Assembly: GCF_001244995.1 (NCBI RefSeq)
Contig: NZ_LN869528.1
Coordinates: 384,773-448,772 of the forward strand
Direction: 5' to 3'
Length of the DNA: 64,000 nt
From: Intestinimonas massiliensis (ex Afouda et al. 2020)
Lineage (GTDB): Bacteria > Bacillota > Clostridia > Oscillospirales > Oscillospiraceae
Shown here: piece after piece, positions 53,864-62,010 of the stretch
Position numbering within the stretch: the stretch's first letter is position 1
Layout of the letters: each line of letters opens with the position of its first letter
Made by a program: the position numbers and the translations under genes
Notes under the pieces: model-generated
Told to the model about the DNA's origin: nothing
Database searches by the model: none
What the model saw: the letters and a program-made list of their open reading frames with translations, nothing else

Positions 53864-55513
53864 TCATTCCGCAGAGATCATATAGTAATAGACCGGCTGG
53901 CCCCCGGCCAGCAGAGTGATCTCGGCGTTGGGGCAGGCGGCGGTGAAGATCTCCAGGGCGGTCTGGGCCTGGGTCTCGCTGACGTCCTCGCCGTAGAAGA
54001 TGGTGATGAACTCGGCCTCCTGCTGGGGCTCCGCGCCGGCCAGGCGCTTGAGCAGGGCCGTCAGGTCCTTGTCGGTGCCGAACAGGGCGCTCTCTGCCAG
54101 AGCCAGATAGTCCCCCTGCTGGATATCAAAGCCGTCAAAGTCGGAATTCCGGGCGGCATAGGTGATCTGGCTGGTGTGGACGTTGCCGAAAGCCTCGGTC
54201 ATGCCGGAGACATTGTCCGCCTCAGAGGCGTCTGGGTCGAAGGCCAGCATGGCTGAGATGCCCTGCGGCACCGTCTTGGTGGGCAGGACCACCACCTTTT
54301 TTCCCTCGGCCAGGGGGATACACTGCTCGGCCGCCATGATGATGTTTTTGTTGTTGGGCAGGACAAAGACCACCTCGGCGGGGGTCTTGTCGATCTCCTT
54401 GAGGATGTCCTCGGTGGAGGGGTTCATGGTCTGTCCGCCGCAGATGATGCCGTCCACTCCCAGGTCATGGAAGACCTCGGCCAGGCCGGTGCCGGCGCAG
54501 ACCGACACGAAGCCGAAGGGCTTCTCCGCCGGCGCGATTTTCCGGGTCTGGTCCGCCTCGCCCTCCTGGGCGGCCTCGGCCAGGATCTCAGTGTGCTGAT
54601 TGCGCATATTCTCGATCTTCACGGTCTGAAGCGCGCCGTAGGTGATGGCCTCCTCCAGCACTTTGCCGGGATGGTTGGTATGGACGTGGACCTTGATGAT
54701 CTCGTCGTCGTCCACCAGCACCAGGGAGTCGCCCAGGGCATTGAGGAAGCCCCGCAGGGCCTCCGGGTCCTTCTTGGTATCCCGGGAGCAGATGAACTCG
54801 GTGCAGTAGCCGAACTTGATATCGGCGGTGTCGAAGCTGCCGAAGTCGGCGTGCTCCTTCACCGGAGCCGCGGCCTCGCCGTCCGATTCGGGCATGGGCT
54901 CGCCCCGCAGCTCGTCCAGCATTCCCTGGAGGATGATAAGGAAGCCCTTGCCGCCGGCGTCCACCACCCCGGCCTTCTTCAGCACCGGGTTTTGGTTGAC
55001 GGTGTCAGCCAGGGCCACGTGGCCCTCCTTGATGGCCTCTTCCAGCACATACTCCACATTCCGGTCCTCCCGGGCGGCCTCGGCGGCCCTTCTCGCGCAC
55101 AGCCGGGAGACGGTGAGGATGGTGCCCTCGGCGGGCTTCATCACCGCCTTGTAGGCGGTGGCCACGCCGTAATCCAGGGCGATGGCGAAATCGGCACCGT
55201 CGGCGGTATCCTTGTCCTTTAGGGCCTTGCCAAAGCCCCGGAAGAGCAGGGAGAGGATGACGCCGGAGTTGCCCCGGGCTCCCCGCAGCAGGGCGGAGGC
55301 GTTGGCGTTGGCGGCGGCCCCCACCGAGGCCCAGGATTTTTTCTTCAGCTCGGCGGCGGCGGTGCCGATGGTAAGGCTCATATTGGTGCCCGTATCCCCG
55401 TCGGGGACAGGGAAGACGTTGAGCTCGTTGATCTGCTGCTTCTGTGAATTGATGGAGGCCGCGGCGTGGATGACCATCTGCGCCAGAGACGCTCCGTCAA
55501 TGGTTCCTCTCAT
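53864..55513 (-). CDS. fakA: DAK2/DhaL-domain fatty-acid kinase-like protein (FakA/YloV)
   Basis: The product has about 549 residues. The N-terminal DhaL nucleotide-binding domain (about residues 1-200) has NELNVFPVPDGDTGTNMSLT, SALLRGARGNSGVILSLLFRG and VVDAGGKGFLI. The C-terminal half is a YloV-type domain with HVHTNHPGKVLEEAI. FakA phosphorylates fatty acids bound to FakB/DegV proteins. AAAGGA precedes ATG 55513. asp23 lies directly upstream, the usual yloU-yloV pairing. Confidence 0.88.
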   Translation of the reverse strand: MRGTIDGASLAQMVIHAAASINSQKQQINELNVFPVPDGDTGTNMSLTIGTAAAELKKKSWASVGAAANANASALLRGARGNSGVILSLLFRGFGKALKDKDTADGADFAIALDYGVATAYKAVMKPAEGTILTVSRLCARRAAEAAREDRNVEYVLEEAIKEGHVALADTVNQNPVLKKAGVVDAGGKGFLIILQGMLDELRGEPMPESDGEAAAPVKEHADFGSFDTADIKFGYCTEFICSRDTKKDPEALRGFLNALGDSLVLVDDDEIIKVHVHTNHPGKVLEEAITYGALQTVKIENMRNQHTEILAEAAQEGEADQTRKIAPAEKPFGFVSVCAGTGLAEVFHDLGVDGIICGGQTMNPSTEDILKEIDKTPAEVVFVLPNNKNIIMAAEQCIPLAEGKKVVVLPTKTVPQGISAMLAFDPDASEADNVSGMTEAFGNVHTSQITYAARNSDFDGFDIQQGDYLALAESALFGTDKDLTALLKRLAGAEPQQEAEFITIFYGEDVSETQAQTALEIFTAACPNAEITLLAGGQPVYYYMISAE

Positions 55514-55556
55514 GTCGATGTTCCTTTCTGTCAATGGTTCCGGCTGCTGTGGTCAG

Positions 55557-55907
55557 TCAGCCGATGACCATGGAATCCACGCATACGTCCACGCTCTTGA
55601 CCTTGGTGCCGGTGATGCGTTCCACCATATAGCGCACCTCGCTCATGATCGAGCGGCTGACGGCGGTCAGGTTGACCCCGTTGTCCACGATGATGTGCAG
55701 CTCGATGGAGACGGTGTCGTCCTCATTGAAGCGCACCTTCACGCCCTTGGCCATGGACTCACGGCGCAGGAGATGCACCAGCCCGTCGGTCTTGGACCGG
55801 ACCGCCATGCCCTTGACGCCGAAGCAGTTGGTGGCGGCGGCGCCGGTGATGTTGGTAAACACATCGCTGCCGATGGTGATGGCGCCTTTTTCTGTCTGCA
55901 GCTTCAT
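55557..55907 (-). CDS. Asp23/Gls24-family protein (YloU-like)
   Basis: The 116-residue product shows the Asp23 pattern ITIGSDVFTNITGAAATNCFGVKGMA, VKVRFNEDDTVSIELHIIVDNGVNLTAVS, and a final VKSVDVCVDSM. Asp23 proteins are cytoplasmic or membrane-linked and implicated in envelope stress. AAGGAGG precedes ATG 55907; a false upstream extension in the frame has no ribosome site. It is the first gene of the asp23-fakA unit. Confidence 0.9.
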   Translation of the reverse strand: MKLQTEKGAITIGSDVFTNITGAAATNCFGVKGMAVRSKTDGLVHLLRRESMAKGVKVRFNEDDTVSIELHIIVDNGVNLTAVSRSIMSEVRYMVERITGTKVKSVDVCVDSMVIG

Positions 55908-55951
55908 TGGAAACCTCCTTGTGCAGGAAACTATACTTTTACAGTTCATAT

Positions 55952-55980
55952 ATTGTATTCTATTTCCCCGTAAATTACAA
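55952..55980 (-). promoter_or_regulatory. Promoter of asp23-fakA
   Basis: TTGTAA-N17-TACAAT on the minus strand, with the -10 45 bases before the asp23 ATG. Confidence 0.6.
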
Positions 55981-56063
55981 GATAAAAAGTTGTTTGGGGT
56001 GATTGTAATTTGCCCTGCAATCGTGTAAACTATGGGTATCTCTATCATCAGGAGGCGACAGGA

Positions 56064-56255
56064 ATGAAAGTTGCCCGCTTTGTGCTGAAGATTGTCGGGT
56101 TCTCCCTGGCCGCTGCGGCCGCCGTGTGCTGCATCGTGGCCTATTGGGACAAGATCGCCGGATTCTGCTGCGGCGTGAAGGAGAAGGTCGCGGAGCGCAG
56201 CTCCTGCTGCTGCCACCCCTCGGAGTACGACGACTACGCAGACTGGGACGAGTAA
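56064..56255 (+). CDS. Small membrane protein with cysteine cluster
   Basis: The 63-residue protein has one N-terminal membrane helix (FVLKIVGFSLAAAAAVCCIVAYW), then a short soluble part with CC and CCC clusters and an acidic end (YDDYADWDE). AGGAGG precedes ATG 56064. A terminator follows at once, so it is monocistronic. No known function; small proteins of this kind are common near asp23/fakA in Oscillospirales. Confidence 0.7.
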   Translation: MKVARFVLKIVGFSLAAAAAVCCIVAYWDKIAGFCCGVKEKVAERSSCCCHPSEYDDYADWDE

Positions 56256-56263
56256 ATCAGGGC

Positions 56264-56304
56264 AAAAAGAGCCCGGAGTCAAATGGCTCCGGGCTCTTTT
56301 TCTT
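56264..56304. terminator. Bidirectional terminator
   Basis: AAAAAGAGCCCGGAG pairs with CTCCGGGCTCTTTTT around a short loop, between the small membrane-protein gene and the convergent thioesterase. Confidence 0.88.
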
Positions 56305-56740
56305 CTTCGGACTTCATCCAGCCGGTAATGTAGAAGGTAAAGTTGCCGCTGGCCACCTCCACCCCCTCGTCGTCGGTCAGGGACATGCCGAATACGCTCA
56401 GGGTCCTGCCCAGCTTGACGGCCTGGGCCCGGCAGCGGATCTTTCGATTGCTGCCCCATGCGGGCCGGAGAAAGTTCATGCTGTAGTTTACGGTGACGCA
56501 GCCTCTGCGGTAGGCGGCAAAGGTGGCCGCCCCGCCCACCGTGTCCGCCAGGGCGGCCAGAGCGCCGCCGTGGACGATGCCGTGGGGGTTCAGGCTGTGC
56601 CGACTGACCTCCAGCTCTCCCTCGGCCCAGCCGTCGCCCGCCGCCACGATGGAGATGCCATTGTATTTGTCGAACATGGGCTCGCCGCCGTTGCTGTAGT
56701 GGAGCTCGTTAAACACCCGGACCAGCTCGCCGTCGCTCAT
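56279..56740 (-). CDS. PaaI-family hotdog thioesterase
   Basis: The 153-residue hotdog-fold protein has the PaaI signature HSLNPHGIVHGGALAALADTVGGAA (catalytic His-Gly-Gly and Asp) and VTVNYSMNFLRPA. It hydrolyses acyl- or aryl-CoA thioesters. It starts 8 bases after the sufB-like gene stop, so it is probably the third gene of that operon. Its last residues overlap the terminator hairpin. Confidence 0.88.
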   Translation of the reverse strand: MSDGELVRVFNELHYSNGGEPMFDKYNGISIVAAGDGWAEGELEVSRHSLNPHGIVHGGALAALADTVGGAATFAAYRRGCVTVNYSMNFLRPAWGSNRKIRCRAQAVKLGRTLSVFGMSLTDDEGVEVASGNFTFYITGWMKSEEEKEPGAI

Positions 56741-56748
56741 ACCCCCGT

Positions 56749-57666
56749 TTACTGCAGGAATCCATCGAGAATCTTTTCCTCCGCTTCCTCCTCGGTGAGT
56801 CCCAAGGTCATGAGCTTCAGGATCTGATCACCGGCGATGCGCCCGATGGCGGCCTCGTGGATGAGCTGGGCGTCAGGGCTCTCGGCGGCAATGGCCGGGA
56901 TGGACTTGATTTTGGCGTTTCCCATGAGGATGGAGTCGCACTGGACATGGCCGAAGCACCGGGCCTCTCCGATCATCCGGGGATAAAAGACCTGGCGGGA
57001 TTCGTCCTGGGCCACGGAGCGGGAGATGACCCGGCCGCTGGCATCCTCCCCGGCCAGGACGATGTCCATCTCGGACTCGGCCGTCTGCCTGCCGTGGGTC
57101 AGCAGCTTTTCCGTGATGACCCCCTCGCCGCCGGCGCCCACCACAATTTTGGTGTACCGCTTGGTGGAGTCGATGCCCCGGATCTGGGTGGTCTCCATGT
57201 GGATGGAGGCCCCCTCCTCCAAGTAGACGATGGTCTGGGGATTCATGATGCGCTCGCCGGTGCCCTCGCCCTCGCCGTAATGCTTCTCCACATAGCGCAC
57301 CTTGGCGTTTTTCCCCACGTGGAAGGTATGCACACCGTCGTGCTGGCTGGTCTCGCAGCCGGAATTGTGGATGCCGCAGCCGGCGATGATGTCCACATCG
57401 CAGTCCGCGCCCACGTAAAAATCGTTGTAGACCAGGTCGTTCAGGCCGGTCTCGGTGATGATGACCGGGATGTGGACCGACTCGTTTTTGGTGCCCGGAG
57501 CAATGTGAATGTCGATGCCCGACTTGTCGGTCTTGGTGTCGATGACGATGTGGGCGGTGTTGGACCGCCCGTCCAGCCGCCCGTTCTTCCGGATGTTGTA
57601 GGCCCCCATCGGGGTCTTTTCCAGGTCCGCGATCTCCTTGAGGAGCTTCCAGTCCACGTTGTTCAC
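56749..57666 (-). CDS. sufB: Short SufB/SufD-type Fe-S assembly scaffold
   Basis: The 305-residue product is much shorter than classical SufB (about 470). It has the beta-helix core of the family: IHMETTQIRGIDSTKRYTKIVVGAGGEGVITE, FYPRMIGEARCFGHVQCDSILMG, and the late ESPDAQLIHEAAIGRIAGDQILKLMTLGLTEEEAEEKI, which contains the conserved Glu/His. Translation starts at GTG 57666, overlapping the sufC stop. With sufC alone beside it, this resembles the minimal two-gene SUF-like (Sms) system described in anaerobes. No sufS, sufD or sufU is present here. Confidence 0.85.
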   Translation of the reverse strand: MNNVDWKLLKEIADLEKTPMGAYNIRKNGRLDGRSNTAHIVIDTKTDKSGIDIHIAPGTKNESVHIPVIITETGLNDLVYNDFYVGADCDVDIIAGCGIHNSGCETSQHDGVHTFHVGKNAKVRYVEKHYGEGEGTGERIMNPQTIVYLEEGASIHMETTQIRGIDSTKRYTKIVVGAGGEGVITEKLLTHGRQTAESEMDIVLAGEDASGRVISRSVAQDESRQVFYPRMIGEARCFGHVQCDSILMGNAKIKSIPAIAAESPDAQLIHEAAIGRIAGDQILKLMTLGLTEEEAEEKILDGFLQ

Positions 57667-58400
57667 TTCATCGCCCCCTCGTTCATATAGCTGCACCCGG
57701 TGACAGTGTTGGCCAGGATCAAGGGGAAAATCTCCTCCTTGGGCCCGTACTGGGTGATCTGGCCGCCGGAGACCATGACGATCTCGTCGGCCAGGTTAAT
57801 GATGCGCTCCTGGTGGGAGATGACCACCAGCGTGGCGTCCTTCGCGTCATGGAGCTGCTGGAAGGTCTCGGTGAGCCGGGCAAAGGACCACAGGTCGATG
57901 CCGGCCTCGGGCTCGTCAAAGATCATGAGTCCGGCCTTCCGGGCCAGGATGGTGGCGATCTCGATGCGCTTGACCTCGCCGCCGGAGAGGGAGGTGTCCA
58001 CCTCCCGGTCAATATAGTCGTTGGCGCACAGACCCACACGGGTGAGGAACTGGCACTCCTCCTCGTGAGTCAGGCCCTTGCCGGAGGCCAGCTCCAGCAG
58101 GTCCTTCACCTTCAGGCCCTTGAACCGGGGGGGCTGCTGAAAGCCGTAGCTGATGCCCCTGCGGGCCCGCTCGGTGACGGAAAGGCCGGTCACATCCTCC
58201 CCGTTCCACAGGATCTGTCCGGAGGTGGGCTGTACCAGGCCCATGATGGCCTTGGCCAGGGTGGTCTTGCCGCCGCCGTTGGGGCCGGTGATGACCACAA
58301 ATCGGTTGTCGGAGATGGTGAGAGACACGTCGTTGAGGATGCCCAGCTCGCCGCCGGCCTCGTCCGTCACCTGATAGGATAGATGCCTGATTTCAAGCAT
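57663..58400 (-). CDS. sufC: SufC-type ATPase of Fe-S assembly
   Basis: The 245-residue ABC ATPase has Walker A ITGPNGGGKTTLAKAIM, Q-loop FQQPPRFKGL, signature SLSGGEVKRIEIA, Walker B AGLMIFDEPEAGIDLWS and H-loop VISHQERII, all in the SufC style. It powers the SufB scaffold. GAAGGAG precedes ATG 58400 and a promoter lies 41 bases further upstream. Confidence 0.93.
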   Translation of the reverse strand: MLEIRHLSYQVTDEAGGELGILNDVSLTISDNRFVVITGPNGGGKTTLAKAIMGLVQPTSGQILWNGEDVTGLSVTERARRGISYGFQQPPRFKGLKVKDLLELASGKGLTHEEECQFLTRVGLCANDYIDREVDTSLSGGEVKRIEIATILARKAGLMIFDEPEAGIDLWSFARLTETFQQLHDAKDATLVVISHQERIINLADEIVMVSGGQITQYGPKEEIFPLILANTVTGCSYMNEGAMK

Positions 58401-58440
58401 ATACGTCTGCTCCTTCTATTTTTATCTTTCGTAAGTGTAA

Positions 58441-58469
58441 ATTGTACCACGGTCCGCCCGCTAATACAA
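58441..58469 (-). promoter_or_regulatory. Promoter of sufCB
   Basis: TTGTAT-N17-TACAAT on the minus strand. Confidence 0.65.
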
Positions 58470-58606
58470 GCGGTTCAGTAGGATAAATTCTCTTTTCCCC
58501 TCTCCCGCACCGGGATTTTTTGCTTCAAAATCGGGACCTCCATGGCAGCGGCGCTCTTTCCCGCATAGTATGGACTGAATTTCTATGATTTAGGAGGGCT
58601 GATTGA

Positions 58607-59299
58607 ATGGAATGGGATCAGGGGTTCCGGCCCGAACCCGGACCGGGCCTGTGCGGCAGCGACCGCGAGATTTTTGAACGGGTGTGGCGGCGGGTCATGC
58701 CCGAAGACCGATATGACTCCCCGGTAATGCTCCTGGGGGAAGAGGCGCCGTGTCCAGCCCCCGCCGTCCCGGCGGCGGCGCCGCCGGCTTCACCGATGCC
58801 GTGCCCCACCCTGCCGCCGCCGCTGCCGGGGGTGTCCATCTGCGCCAACCCGGGGCCGATGGAGCCGTCCGGCGGCAACGTGCCCTGCCTGGGGACGGCC
58901 TCCGCCGTCCACGGGGCCGAGCTGCAGTCGTTCATCCTGCACGAGCTGATGGACGCCCGGACCTACCAGGCCATGGCCCGGCGGGCTGACCGCTCTGCCG
59001 CCCGGACCCTGTCCGGTATCTCCGCCGATGAAAGGCGGCACGCCAAGCGGCTGTCCACCGCCTATTTCCTCATCTCCGGCGTGCGCTACTGGCCGGTAGA
59101 GCAGGCGGTGGTCTCCCTGGACCTGCCGCTGGCCGCCCTGCTGCGGCGGCGCTTCTGGGAGGAGCAGGAGGGCGAAGCCGCCTACCGGGCGGCGGCGGCC
59201 GCCACGGCGGACCCCTGCCTGCAGGAGCTCTACATAGAGCTGGCGGAGGATGAAAATTCCCACGCCTGGCTCCTGCGGGGGATTCTGGAGGCCATGTAG
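58607..59299 (+). CDS. Ferritin-like protein with Pro-rich N-terminal region
   Basis: The 230-residue product has a disordered Pro/Ala-rich N-terminal region (about residues 1-100). A C-terminal ferritin-like four-helix domain follows with two carboxylate/His pairs: LHELMDARTYQAMARRA with ADERRHAKRL, and EEQEGEAAYRAA with AEDENSHAWLLR. The E-x-x-H spacing is typical of rubrerythrin-type diiron proteins. It may handle iron or oxidants. AGGAGG precedes ATG 58607. It is divergent from sufCB. An alternative is a coat-associated ferritin-like protein. Confidence 0.7.
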   Translation: MEWDQGFRPEPGPGLCGSDREIFERVWRRVMPEDRYDSPVMLLGEEAPCPAPAVPAAAPPASPMPCPTLPPPLPGVSICANPGPMEPSGGNVPCLGTASAVHGAELQSFILHELMDARTYQAMARRADRSAARTLSGISADERRHAKRLSTAYFLISGVRYWPVEQAVVSLDLPLAALLRRRFWEEQEGEAAYRAAAAATADPCLQELYIELAEDENSHAWLLRGILEAM

Positions 59300-59328
59300 G
59301 CCCGGCCCCGCGTCCCCCTGGGGGGTGC

Positions 59329-59450
59329 ATCCAATCAGGGGGACCGCAGTCCCCCTGATTGGTCGCTTTAAGGGGTTGGGTCCGGGGAAGGGGGAACTCG
59401 AAAGCCCCCTTCCCCGGCGCTTTTCCCGCCCCTTTTCCGGAAAAGGGGCG
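59329..59450 (+). repeat. Three consecutive GC-rich hairpins
   Basis: CCAATCAGGGGGAC/GTCCCCCTGATTGG (59331-59362), CCGGGGAAGGGGG/CCCCCTTCCCCGG (about 59382-59417) and the palindrome GCCCCTTTTC/GAAAAGGGGC (about 59429-59450) follow one another. The first can end the ferritin-like gene. The run as a whole looks like a small interspersed hairpin element. Confidence 0.6.
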
Positions 59451-59460
59451 CCGCCGGAGG

Positions 59461-59619
59461 CTACCCCTCCCGAGGCGTCCAGTGCGGGCAGGTCTGGTCC
59501 TTGGTGCGCTTTTTGATCCGGGGGTACTTGCAGTGTCCGCAGTCCACCTCGTGGTATCCCTTGCCCCATTTACGGTAGTGCTGGGCAAAGTATTTGCAGG
59601 TCCCGCAGGTCTTTTCCAT
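59461..59619 (-). CDS. Small cysteine-rich protein
   Basis: The 52-residue protein has CGTC near residue 5, then CGHCKY and a final CPHW, so two CxxC knuckles suggest a zinc or Fe-S site; the rest is basic. GGAGGTGGTGT precedes ATG 59619, while the longer open frame upstream has no site. It diverges from the ribbon-helix-helix gene at 59731. Confidence 0.65.
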   Translation of the reverse strand: MEKTCGTCKYFAQHYRKWGKGYHEVDCGHCKYPRIKKRTKDQTCPHWTPREG

Positions 59620-59637
59620 ATACACCACCTCCGCCAT

Positions 59638-59716
59638 AAGTATATACCATGTATGTACCATATGTAAACCACTTGTTGCAAAAAAGTGGGCATGATATAG
59701 TACATATATAGTACAG
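59638..59716. promoter_or_regulatory. Divergent promoter/operator region of the Cys-rich and RHH genes
   Basis: A short AT-rich stretch contains repeated TAGTACA (in ATAGTACATA and ATAGTACAGG) and near-copies TATGTACC and ATATGTAA. Such tandem short sites are typical of MetJ/Arc-type ribbon-helix-helix repressors. Confidence 0.5.
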
Positions 59717-59730
59717 GGGGAGGCTACATA

Positions 59731-59904
59731 ATGGGTGAAGCTCAATTAGTGAACCGGACCAAATTTGTTTCTTCCTTAAAAAATGAGCTGGTGCCTCTGT
59801 TTAACCAGCTTTCTGCGGATACCAGAGTACCAAAATCCCGCCTTTTGGACGAGGCCATTGAGGACCTGCTCAAAAAATACGAAAAAAGGAGGGCGCTCGA
59901 CTGA
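59731..59904 (+). CDS. Ribbon-helix-helix (Arc/MetJ-type) DNA-binding protein
   Basis: The 57-residue frame starts at ATG 59731 behind GGGGGAGG. It has the pattern LVNRTKFVSSLKNELVPL (beta strand then helix) and TRVPKSRLLDEAIEDLLKKY, the RHH core. Codons are less GC-rich than the surrounding genes (TTA, AAA, TTT), which suggests acquisition. Its stop codon lies inside the terminator stem at 59887-59918. It may be an autoregulator acting on the divergent promoter. Confidence 0.8.
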   Translation: MGEAQLVNRTKFVSSLKNELVPLFNQLSADTRVPKSRLLDEAIEDLLKKYEKRRALD

Positions 59905-59918
59905 GCGCCCTCCTTTTT
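59887..59918 (+). terminator. Terminator overlapping the RHH gene end
   Basis: GGAGGGCGCTC and GAGCGCCCTCC form an 11-bp stem whose loop is formed by the last codon, followed by TTTTTTC. It also serves the convergent V-ATPase operon. Confidence 0.9.
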
Positions 59919-59922
59919 TCAT

Positions 59923-60627
59923 TCAGATCTTCGCCTCATTGGACTGGAATGCCTCCAGGGCCTCCTGGTCCTCCTCGCGCTTCTCCTCAATGGCCTGCTG
60001 GAGGAGCATATCCTTCACCTTCATCAGGCGAATGGTGGCGGCGCGCTCGTTTTCGTCCAGCTTCATGGAGATATACTTGATGGACTCCTCCATCTGGGGG
60101 ATCTTCACATACTCCAGGGCGTTGACCCGGCGGCGGGTCTTTTCGATCTCCTCCGCCAAAAGCTGAGAGGTCTTTTCCACCTCCGCCAGGCGCAGCATAT
60201 CCTGGAACACCCCCGCCAGCGCGTCCACGGCGTCGTCCAGGGCGCCGGAGGTGGCGGCGAAGCCATAGGGATAGATGTCCCCCTGGTCCTCGTTTTTGGT
60301 CTTGAAGTGGTACTCGGGCACGTTGACCGACATGATGTTCTGGAAGCTCATGGTCAGGTCCACGGACTGTTTGGGGTACATGAGGGACTGCTCCAGCATC
60401 TCGGTGGACATGAGGGCGGAGGCCACGGTAAAAGACCCGTGGGCCCGCATCAGAGCTTCCTCCACCTTGGCGCGCAGGGCCCGGTTCTCCCGCACCACGT
60501 CCAGGAACTGCTTCATCAGCTCGTCCCGCTTATCCTTCAGGAGCTTATGGCCCCGGCGGGCCGTTTTCAGGCGGCCCTTCAGCCGGGTCAGCTCCATCCG
60601 GGTGGGGTTTACGTTGATCGCCGGCAT
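59923..60627 (-). CDS. atpD: V-type ATP synthase subunit D
   Basis: The 234-residue product is the central-stalk subunit. It has the coiled-coil start NPTRMELTRLKGRLKTARRGHKLLKDKRDEL and the C-terminal helix VEKTSQLLAEEIEKTRRRVNALEYVKIP, both diagnostic. It rotates inside the A3B3 ring. ATG 60627 is 3 bases after the subunit B stop. Last gene of the unit, followed by a terminator. Confidence 0.95.
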   Translation of the reverse strand: MPAINVNPTRMELTRLKGRLKTARRGHKLLKDKRDELMKQFLDVVRENRALRAKVEEALMRAHGSFTVASALMSTEMLEQSLMYPKQSVDLTMSFQNIMSVNVPEYHFKTKNEDQGDIYPYGFAATSGALDDAVDALAGVFQDMLRLAEVEKTSQLLAEEIEKTRRRVNALEYVKIPQMEESIKYISMKLDENERAATIRLMKVKDMLLQQAIEEKREEDQEALEAFQSNEAKI

Positions 60628-60630
60628 ACC

Positions 60631-62010
60631 TTACCCCTCCTTTTTCGGGAGGTACTTCTCGATCATCTCCGGCTTGATGCGCTTGAGCTCGGAGGTGGGC
60701 AGGATGGAGAGGAGCTCCCAGCCCAGGTCCAGGGTCTCCTGGATGGAGCGGTTCTCCTCGCTCCCCTGGTTGACATAGCGCTTCTCGAATTCGTCGGCGA
60801 ACTTGGCGTACAGCAGGTCGGTGGGGGACAGGGCGGCCTCGCCCAGGATGCTCATCAGCTCCTTGTTCTCCTTGCCGGTGGCGTAGGCGGCGAAGAGCTG
60901 GTTCATGGTCCCGGCGTGGTCCTCTCGGGTACGGCCCTCGCCGATGCCCTTGTCCTTCAGACGGGACAGGGAGGGCAGCACGTCCACCGGCGGGTTGATG
61001 CCCTTGCGGTACAGCTCCCGGGACAGGATGATCTGTCCCTCGGTGATGTAGCCGGTCAGGTCGGGGATGGGGTGGGTCTTGTCGTCCTCGGGCATGGTGA
61101 GGATGGGGATCATAGTGATGGAGCCCTCGCAGCCCAGGCGGCGGCCGGCCCGCTCGTACATGGTGGCCAGGTCGGTGTAGAGGTAGCCGGGGTAGCCGCG
61201 GCGGCCGGGGACCTCTTTCTTGGCTGCGGAGACCTCGCGCAGGGCCTCGGCGTAGTTGGTGATGTCGGTGAGGATGACCAGCACGTGCATGCCCTTCTCA
61301 AAGGCCAGGTACTCGGCGGCGGTCAGGGCCATGCGGGGGGTGGCAATACGCTCGACGGCCGGGTCGTTGGCCAGGTTGGTAAACAGCACGGTGCGGTCGA
61401 TGGCGCCGGTGCGGCGGAAGTCCTGGATGAAGAAGTCGGACTCCTCGAAGGTGATGCCGATGGCGGCAAAGACCACGGCAAAGTTGGACGCGCCGTCCAG
61501 CACCTTGGCCTGGCGGGCGATCTGGGCGGCCAGGGAGGCGTGGGGCAGGCCGGAGCCGGAAAAGATGGGCAGCTTCTGGCCGCGGACCAGGGTATTCAGG
61601 CCGTCGATGGTGGAGATGCCCGTCTGGATGAACTCGTTGGGGTAGTCCCGGGCGGCGGGGTTCATGGCCAGGCCGTTGATGTCCCGGTGCTCCTCGGCCA
61701 GGATGTCAGGGCCGCCGTCGATGGGCTTGCCCATGCCGTTGAAGACCCGGCCCAGCATGTCGCCGGACACGGCCAGCTCCAGGGGGTGGCCCAGGAAGCG
61801 GATCTTGGAGTCCTTCAGATTGATGCCGGCGGAGGGCTCGAAGAGCTGGACCACGGCGTTGTCGCCGTTGACCTCCAGCACCTTGCAGCGGCGCAGAGTG
61901 CCGTCGGGGAGCTCGATCTCGCCCAGCTCGTCGTAGGTGACGCCCTGGACCTTCTTGACCATCATCAGAGGGCCGTTGATCTCCTGTATGGTGCGGTATT
62001 CACGGATCAT
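60631..62010 (-). CDS. atpB: V-type ATP synthase subunit B
   Basis: The 459-residue product is the non-catalytic B subunit. It has a degenerate P-loop ([14 protein letters not shown]), [22 protein letters not shown], and [23 protein letters not shown]. It starts at ATG 62010, sharing one base with the subunit A stop (TGATG). Confidence 0.97.
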   Translation of the reverse strand: MIREYRTIQEINGPLMMVKKVQGVTYDELGEIELPDGTLRRCKVLEVNGDNAVVQLFEPSAGINLKDSKIRFLGHPLELAVSGDMLGRVFNGMGKPIDGGPDILAEEHRDINGLAMNPAARDYPNEFIQTGISTIDGLNTLVRGQKLPIFSGSGLPHASLAAQIARQAKVLDGASNFAVVFAAIGITFEESDFFIQDFRRTGAIDRTVLFTNLANDPAVERIATPRMALTAAEYLAFEKGMHVLVILTDITNYAEALREVSAAKKEVPGRRGYPGYLYTDLATMYERAGRRLGCEGSITMIPILTMPEDDKTHPIPDLTGYITEGQIILSRELYRKGINPPVDVLPSLSRLKDKGIGEGRTREDHAGTMNQLFAAYATGKENKELMSILGEAALSPTDLLYAKFADEFEKRYVNQGSEENRSIQETLDLGWELLSILPTSELKRIKPEMIEKYLPKKEG

